Assembly: GCA_945864765.1 (NCBI GenBank)
Contig: CAMBDR010000058.1
Location: 1-11,928, forward strand
DNA length: 11,928 bases
Source: Janthinobacterium lividum
GTDB taxonomy: Bacteria > Pseudomonadota > Gammaproteobacteria > Burkholderiales > Burkholderiaceae_D
Direction: 5' to 3'
Part shown: positions 8,001 to 11,928 of the stretch, piece after piece
How the letters are laid out: each line of letters begins with the position of its first letter
How positions within the stretch are numbered: the stretch's first letter is position 1
Translations under genes and position numbers: made by a program
Notes under the pieces: model-generated
Database searches by the model: none
What the model saw: the letters and a program-made list of their open reading frames with translations, nothing else
Told to the model about the DNA's origin: nothing

Positions 8001-8611
8001 GGTCCAGTCTGGAGCAGGCCGCCATTGAAGGCAAAGAATACACCGAGCTGGCCCTGCGTAGCGCCGCCCGCGCGGCGGAATTGATTGACAGTTTTAAGGC
8101 CGTGGCGGTCGAGTATGAAAGCGATCAGACGCAAACCTTTGATTTGCTCGACTATTTGTCTGATATTGCCATGCTGGTGCGTTCGCCCATCGATTTGGGT
8201 GGGCATCAGCTGGAATTGCAAGTCGAACCCGGCTTGATGGTGCAGATCGTGCCGGAAGCCTTGACCGAAGCCTTAACCCGTATTTTGGCCAATGTGCTCG
8301 ATCATGCCTTCAGCGCCGATAGCCCCGGCAGGGTGCGCCTGGCAGCGCAACTGGATCAGGCGGGGCTGCTGTGCATTGAAGTGAGTGATGATGGTTGTGG
8401 GATTGCGCCAGAACATCTGCCCAAAGTATTTGACCCGTTTTTTAGCACCAAAAGCGGCATGGGCCAGCATATTGGTTTGGGTTTGTATGTGGCGTATAAC
8501 CATGTGGCGCAGCGTCTTAAGGGACAAATCCGCATCAGCAGTGAAATCGGCAAAGGTACTTGTGTCACCATCCAATTGCGTCACCGCAGTGACGGGGTGA
8601 AGCATGTTTAG
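5003..8611 (+). CDS. Propeller-sensor histidine kinase (14 Reg_prop blades / Y_Y_Y / TM / coiled coil / HisKA / HATPase_c)
   Basis: A 1202-residue membrane sensor kinase. An export signal core (about residues 29-47, ending APLVYCA) sits after an unusually long n-region. An ATG at 5075 would give a textbook signal peptide but has no spaced ribosome site. Fourteen blade motifs (first at residue 98, last near 727) fit two seven-bladed propellers, followed by Y_Y_Y (about 753-868) and a membrane helix (about 873-895). Next come a Gln-rich coiled coil (about 900-953), HisKA with H966 in GVAHEINTPLG, and HATPase_c with ANVLDHAF, DDGCGI, FFSTKSG and GLGLYVAYN. All core motifs are present. The sensor is expected in the periplasm with the kinase in the cytoplasm. 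There is no receiver or DNA-binding domain. Blade 3 has a Gly/Ser-rich insert. The gene overlaps the next kinase by eight bases, so translation is probably coupled. The ligand and response regulator are unknown. Confidence 0.94.
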   Translation: MYRFCDPQIGIGICLSMLSSSPWGMLVFKLFGQLLLAAIALSLAVAPLVYCATLPTDAKQNPQRWLPLADNVFQHWLTEQGLPHSAVTALAQDASGFLWIGTQSGLARWDGYQFRSFKFDAVDANSLPDNFVRALFVDHHGKLWIGTNGAGLASFDVEQERFIRYPVGAAGVSHQTIYSIVGDGAQGLWIGTRIGLDHVPLALAPQGVGSAVGPGIGISSGSGILHWKQNPDDKLAMPSDTVRALLRAQDGKLWLGTPRGMFYLDVNRNRFVPLVLPVEVNEAPNVDALLQARDGMIWIATRGQGMYRFDPKTGQVIVLHENTAGVRAAGFGDSLVSVAEAANGEIWFGTYGDGMIVVDSVSLQTRRIRHDASVPTSLLNDRVWAILRDRAGLLWVGTQRGLTRHDPNHPAILSLFGSAIRSDGLPDSGVTAILPMPDGKVWLGAGSRGVTMVDPQSPEPRQLRWLHADGRFPETSLPQMQIHEFAILPNQDVLISTENGVYRADAIGSRVQKLHLQMGDAADRASVLHVYAGQLWLAGQDGVWQVDLKELSANQPSHKIVMRRPPGLEPMARHAVTVMEHDKAGVLWIGTHTHGLFRYEVASHQLRHMVPEPNNAHALRVGNVAGIAIDSRGWVWVGTQGGGLHLLKQTRQQPAQFERFGQEQGLSNDMVNKVLEDAQGRIWLSTDDGLAVIDPQSLALRMLQRAQGVAITTYWSNAGARGAQGELLFGGNLGLTVVRPEYFSPLSYQANLVFSNLQVGGKSVPAGRFNLSAAEQAQRPEAVLQIPSDANSLAVEFAMLDFARPEQQRYGYRLEGFNNDWVDNDANRRLAAYTNLPPGEYRLRLRTSLGDGVWREHERALALRVLPAWYQTIWFYLAVLVALTAMVAALIHVLIHARTRYMRQRQRELEQQVQQRTQELQQKQGQLQEANTGLAQSVADLHQAQAQLVQQEKLASLGGLVAGVAHEINTPLGTTLVAITGVADIWRGLQERLTGGSLSRSSLEQAAIEGKEYTELALRSAARAAELIDSFKAVAVEYESDQTQTFDLLDYLSDIAMLVRSPIDLGGHQLELQVEPGLMVQIVPEALTEALTRILANVLDHAFSADSPGRVRLAAQLDQAGLLCIEVSDDGCGIAPEHLPKVFDPFFSTKSGMGQHIGLGLYVAYNHVAQRLKGQIRISSEIGKGTCVTIQLRHRSDGVKHV
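5606..5674 (+). other. Gly/Ser-rich low-complexity insert in propeller blade 3
   Basis: About 20 residues rich in Gly, Ser, Ala and Ile (around residues 202-224) sit between GLDHVPL and HWKQNP. The tandem paralogue goes from GLDHYFP to QFRHKP in far fewer residues. The insert lies in the same blade turn type as the minisatellite of the first kinase, though in a different blade. Its DNA is only loosely repetitive (GGCAGTGGC-like triplets). Confidence 0.6.
8594..8600 (+). promoter_or_regulatory. Ribosome binding site of the third kinase, inside the second
   Basis: GGGGTGA lies within the last codons of the preceding kinase gene. Its GG core ends six bases before the ATG at 8604. No other in-frame ATG precedes the signal peptide, so this site decides the start and implies coupled translation. 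Confidence 0.55.
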
Positions 8612-11600
8612 CCAACATCAAGGCCGCAAGCTGGCGTTGGATTGGGGGCCATGGCGTGCTTGGTTGCGCTTGCTTTACTGGCTGCTGATTGGTCTGTCTG
8701 CCACCGTGCCCGTGCCCTTGTGCGCGGCACCCGGTTCGCCCTGGTTGGGGCTGGCGGACAGAGTGTTTAAACATTTGAGCGTGGAACATGGCTTGCCCCA
8801 TACCTCGGTAACCGCTTTGCTGGAAGATGCGGATGGTTTTATCTGGATTGGCACTCAGGGTGGTTTGGCGCGTTGGGACGGTTACCGCTTTCGGGTCTAT
8901 CAACCCAACCCCGGCGACCCCGCGAGTTTGCCGGATAACTATATTTCCAGCATGGCGCTGGATCAGCAGGGCCGGGTTTGGATTGGCACCAATAGCGGTG
9001 GCCTGGTGCGTTATGACGCCTGGCAGGATCAATTTGTGCGTATTCCGGTCGGGCCGCAAGGCATTAGTCATGTCGCGGTGAGCGCGATTTTACCCGATGC
9101 CGACCAGGGCTTGTGGGTGGCTAGCCGGGGTGGCCTGGATCATTATTTTCCGGACAGTGGGCGGGTGCTGCAATTTCGCCATAAGCCGGACGACCCGCGC
9201 AGCCTGCCCGGCAATAATGTGCGTAACTTGCTGCGCGATAGCCAGGGCCGCCTGTGGGTGGGGACGAATGAGGGGTTGGCCTATAAGCCCCAAAGCGCGG
9301 GGCAGGAGGACCAGTTTGTCAGGGTCAGGATTGCCGGTGTGCCACAGCCAGCGATTTCAAGAATGGTGCAAGGCCGGGATGGTACGATCTGGCTCGGGAT
9401 TTCGGGAAACGGCGTGTTTTATATTAATCCGTTCAACAGTATGGCACCCGGCGCGCAGCCTGAGCCGCAGCGCCTGCAGCCGAGCCAGGGCAACAGCGCG
9501 CAAGACACGATCGAATCGATTCTGGAAGTGGCACCCGGTGAAATTTGGTTTGGCACGCTGGGGCAGGGCTTGCTGATATTGAATAATACGGCCCGGCAGT
9601 TGCGGCGTTTGAATCATGACCCCAGCCTGGCGACCAGTCTGGCCGCCAATTCGGTTGGCGCGATATTGCGTGACCGCTCCGGTTTGATCTGGCTGGGCAC
9701 CCATCGTGGCATCAGCCTGTATGACCCGACTCAGGCGGCGGTTTTGAGTGTGTTTGGTAACCCGAATCGCGCCAACAGCATTGGCGATACCGATGTCACG
9801 GCCATGGGCTTGATGCCCGATGGCAAACTGTGGCTGGGTTTGCTGGGGCAAGGCATCAATATAATTGATCCGGTGGCGGATCAGGTGACCCGCTTGCGCG
9901 CTGACCCCGAATCGGCAAAATCCGGTTTGCAAGCCAATCGCGTGTTTGCCATTTCCCGCCCCTTGGCTGGCAAGGTGTATATTGGTACGGATCGTGGTTT
10001 GTTTCGTGCTGATCTGAATGGTCAAGACTTGCAACACATGACTCTTGCCCCGCGCGACCCGTATTTCTCGGTACGCGCCCTGCTGCAAGACGGGCAGCGA
10101 CTCTGGGTCGGCGGGGCCGACGGGCTATGGTTGCATGAAGCGACAAAAACCCGACGCGTGCCGGGTACACAAGCCTTATATCACCGCATCATTCATGTGG
10201 TGATGCAGGGTAAGGACGGCGATTTATGGATAGGCACCACCGATAACGGCGTCTATCGCTACCATATTGCCAGCGCCAGTTTGCAACATTATGCACCGGA
10301 GCCGGCCAGGAAGACGGGTCTGGCGCATGGCAATGTCGCCAATATTTTGCTCGATAGCAAGGGGCGGGTATGGGCTGCCACCCAGGGCGGCGGCTTGAAT
10401 TTATTGGTGCAAAGCGCAGCACCAGGCCAGTGGCGGCACCTGGGTGTGGAGCAAGGCTTGCCGCATGATTTGGTGAATAAAGTATTGGAAGACAACCAGG
10501 GGCAGATTTGGGTCAGTACCGATGCGGGCCTGGCGCGGATCAACCCTGACAGCTTTACCGTGCGCACCCTGCAACGTGCGGAAGGGGTGGTGATACCGGC
10601 TTACTGGATTAATTCCGGCGTAAAAACCGCTGACGGAGCAATGCTGTTTGGGGGCGTGGGCGGTATCACGATTGTGCACCCGGAACGCTTGCAAAGCTGG
10701 GCTTATCGTCCGCCCTTGGCCGTGACCAGCGTACAAGTGGGCGGCAAACCCTTGCCGCACCATCGCTTGAACCATTTGAAGGCAGGAGACGCCGGGATAG
10801 TGCTGCGGCCCGAGGCCAATAGTGTGACGCTGGAATTTTCGGCGCTGGATTATTCTGAACCAGAGCGCAACCGCTATGCCTATCGTCTGGAGGGCTACGA
10901 CCCCGACTGGATCGCGAGCGATGCGAGCCGGCGTTTGGCCGCTTACACCAATTTGCCACCGGGCCAATATCGCTTGCGTTTGCGTGGCTCCAACCGCAAC
11001 GGCGTATTCAATGAGCGCGAATTGGTCTTGCCTTTGCGGGTGCTGCCAAGCTGGTATCAAACCTGGTGGTTTCGTAGTGGCTTGCTGCTTGGTTTGGCTG
11101 GCTTGGTACTGGCTCTGGTGCAATTTCGCACGCGCTACCTGCGCCAACGTCAGTTCGAACTCGAAGCGCTGGTTGAACAACGCACCACCGAATTACAGCA
11201 AAAACAGGCGCAATTGGCCGAGCAAGCCAAACTGGCCGCCTTGGGTGGCCTGGTGGCGGGGGTGGCGCATGAAATCAATACGCCCATTGGCACGGCCTTG
11301 ATGGCGCTCTCCGGTGCGCAGGAAGTGTGGCAAAAATTTGACAAGGCGCTCGGGGCCGGCCAAGTCACCAAATCCAGTTTGCAGCAATGGGTGCGTGAGG
11401 GCGGGGAATATACGGTTTTGGCGCAGACTGCGGCCACCCGGGTGGCTGATCTGGTGGTCAGCTTTAAAGCCATTGCCGTGGGTTCGGAACACGAGCTGAT
11501 CGTGGCGCTGCCGCTGCAAGCCTGGTTGCGCGATTTGATCACGCTGGTCTGCGCGCCACTGGAAGCAGCGGGAGTCAAGGTGGCGCTGGACGTGCCTGCC

Positions 11601-11928
11601 GATCTGACGCTGCATATCGCTTGCGCGGCGCTGACCGAAGCACTCACCCGTATCATCAATAACGTGCATGACCATGCATTTGCCCAACCCTGCCCAACCA
11701 GCAGCCCGGCTTTGACCATCACGGCACAGCAAGCGGCTGATGGCACTGTGGTGCTGACCGTGCGCGACAATGGCGTGGGCATTGCGCCCGAACATCTGCC
11801 CTGGCTGTTTGAGCCATTTTTTACCACCAAAAGCGGCTTGGGCGGCCATATTGGCCTGGGTTTGTATGTTGCATATAATCAAATTACCCAGGGTTTGAAG
11901 GGAGAAATCAGGATCGACAGTGTACCCG
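8604..11928 (+). CDS. Propeller-sensor histidine kinase, tandem paralogue, 3' partial
   Basis: The frame is open for 1108 codons to the window end. Alignment with the preceding kinase suggests that only about 10-25 residues are missing. A signal peptide (residues 1-42: RLLYWLLIGL core, LCAA cleavage region) precedes 14 blade motifs (about residues 80-690), Y_Y_Y (about 706-814) and a membrane helix (about 824-844). A coiled coil follows, 21 residues shorter than in the upstream paralogue, then HisKA with H889 in GVAHEINTPIG. HATPase_c has NNVHDHAF, DNGVGI, FFTTKSG and GLGLYVAYN. The core is intact as far as seen. Protein and DNA similarity to 5003-8611 runs along the whole length, for instance in the Y_Y_Y segment (ASRRLAAYTNLPPG against ANRRLAAYTNLPPG), so the pair arose by duplication. 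The 8-base overlap makes one operon. No receiver domain is visible, but the extreme C-terminus is outside the window. Confidence 0.93.
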   Translation, partial: MFSQHQGRKLALDWGPWRAWLRLLYWLLIGLSATVPVPLCAAPGSPWLGLADRVFKHLSVEHGLPHTSVTALLEDADGFIWIGTQGGLARWDGYRFRVYQPNPGDPASLPDNYISSMALDQQGRVWIGTNSGGLVRYDAWQDQFVRIPVGPQGISHVAVSAILPDADQGLWVASRGGLDHYFPDSGRVLQFRHKPDDPRSLPGNNVRNLLRDSQGRLWVGTNEGLAYKPQSAGQEDQFVRVRIAGVPQPAISRMVQGRDGTIWLGISGNGVFYINPFNSMAPGAQPEPQRLQPSQGNSAQDTIESILEVAPGEIWFGTLGQGLLILNNTARQLRRLNHDPSLATSLAANSVGAILRDRSGLIWLGTHRGISLYDPTQAAVLSVFGNPNRANSIGDTDVTAMGLMPDGKLWLGLLGQGINIIDPVADQVTRLRADPESAKSGLQANRVFAISRPLAGKVYIGTDRGLFRADLNGQDLQHMTLAPRDPYFSVRALLQDGQRLWVGGADGLWLHEATKTRRVPGTQALYHRIIHVVMQGKDGDLWIGTTDNGVYRYHIASASLQHYAPEPARKTGLAHGNVANILLDSKGRVWAATQGGGLNLLVQSAAPGQWRHLGVEQGLPHDLVNKVLEDNQGQIWVSTDAGLARINPDSFTVRTLQRAEGVVIPAYWINSGVKTADGAMLFGGVGGITIVHPERLQSWAYRPPLAVTSVQVGGKPLPHHRLNHLKAGDAGIVLRPEANSVTLEFSALDYSEPERNRYAYRLEGYDPDWIASDASRRLAAYTNLPPGQYRLRLRGSNRNGVFNERELVLPLRVLPSWYQTWWFRSGLLLGLAGLVLALVQFRTRYLRQRQFELEALVEQRTTELQQKQAQLAEQAKLAALGGLVAGVAHEINTPIGTALMALSGAQEVWQKFDKALGAGQVTKSSLQQWVREGGEYTVLAQTAATRVADLVVSFKAIAVGSEHELIVALPLQAWLRDLITLVCAPLEAAGVKVALDVPADLTLHIACAALTEALTRIINNVHDHAFAQPCPTSSPALTITAQQAADGTVVLTVRDNGVGIAPEHLPWLFEPFFTTKSGLGGHIGLGLYVAYNQITQGLKGEIRIDSVP

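Noticed and set aside
8278..8320. Apparent loss of the catalytic Asn in the N-box of the HisKA kinases
   Set aside because: Reading N-V-L-D-H as NxxxN suggested N to H. Aligning the downstream HAF with the HGF that follows the N-box in related kinases puts the retained Asn (ANVLDHAF, NNVHDHAF) at the catalytic position, so the motif is intact.

Overview
The window looks like a chromosomal stretch from a Gram-negative proteobacterium. Genes are dense and moderately GC-rich, the starts carry GAGGTG or AAGGA type ribosome sites, and the large proteins have N-terminal export signals or a periplasm-facing architecture. A betaproteobacterium is my best guess, but no gene here fixes the taxon. There are no tRNA or rRNA genes, CRISPR arrays, insertion sequences or phage genes.

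Most of the window is sensory. Three giant histidine kinases share one sensor design: a run of 'two-component regulator propeller' (Reg_prop) blades, then a Y_Y_Y domain, one membrane helix and a cytoplasmic kinase. The first (2-3046, N-terminus cut by the window edge) has a GAF domain and a NarX/UhpB-type (HisKA_3) kinase core. The other two (5003-8611 and 8604-11928, the latter cut at its C-terminus) are tandem paralogues whose genes overlap by 8 bases. Each has 14 recognisable blades and a classical HisKA/HATPase core without GAF. None of the visible parts carries a receiver or DNA-binding domain, so these are not the one-piece hybrid systems known from Bacteroidetes.

Between the kinases lie a short-chain dehydrogenase gene (3164-3838), with its own promoter candidate and an 11-bp direct repeat in its leader, and a converging LuxR/NarL-type regulator (4051-4740, minus strand). 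A good intrinsic terminator lies between those two. The regulator shares a 262-bp divergent control region with the tandem kinases and is the only response-regulator-like gene in view. Its receiver domain keeps the phospho-acceptor aspartate but has lost the acidic pair, the Ser/Thr and the Lys of the phosphorylation pocket.

My reading is a local family of periplasmic-ligand sensors built by duplication and kinase-core exchange, with a regulator that probably does not work by ordinary phosphorylation. The ligand is unknown, and no polysaccharide-use or transport genes are present to suggest one. The oddest sequence details are a seven-unit 12-bp in-frame minisatellite inserted in one propeller blade, a Gly/Ser-rich insert at the equivalent turn of another blade, and a coiled-coil difference of exactly three heptads between the tandem kinases.
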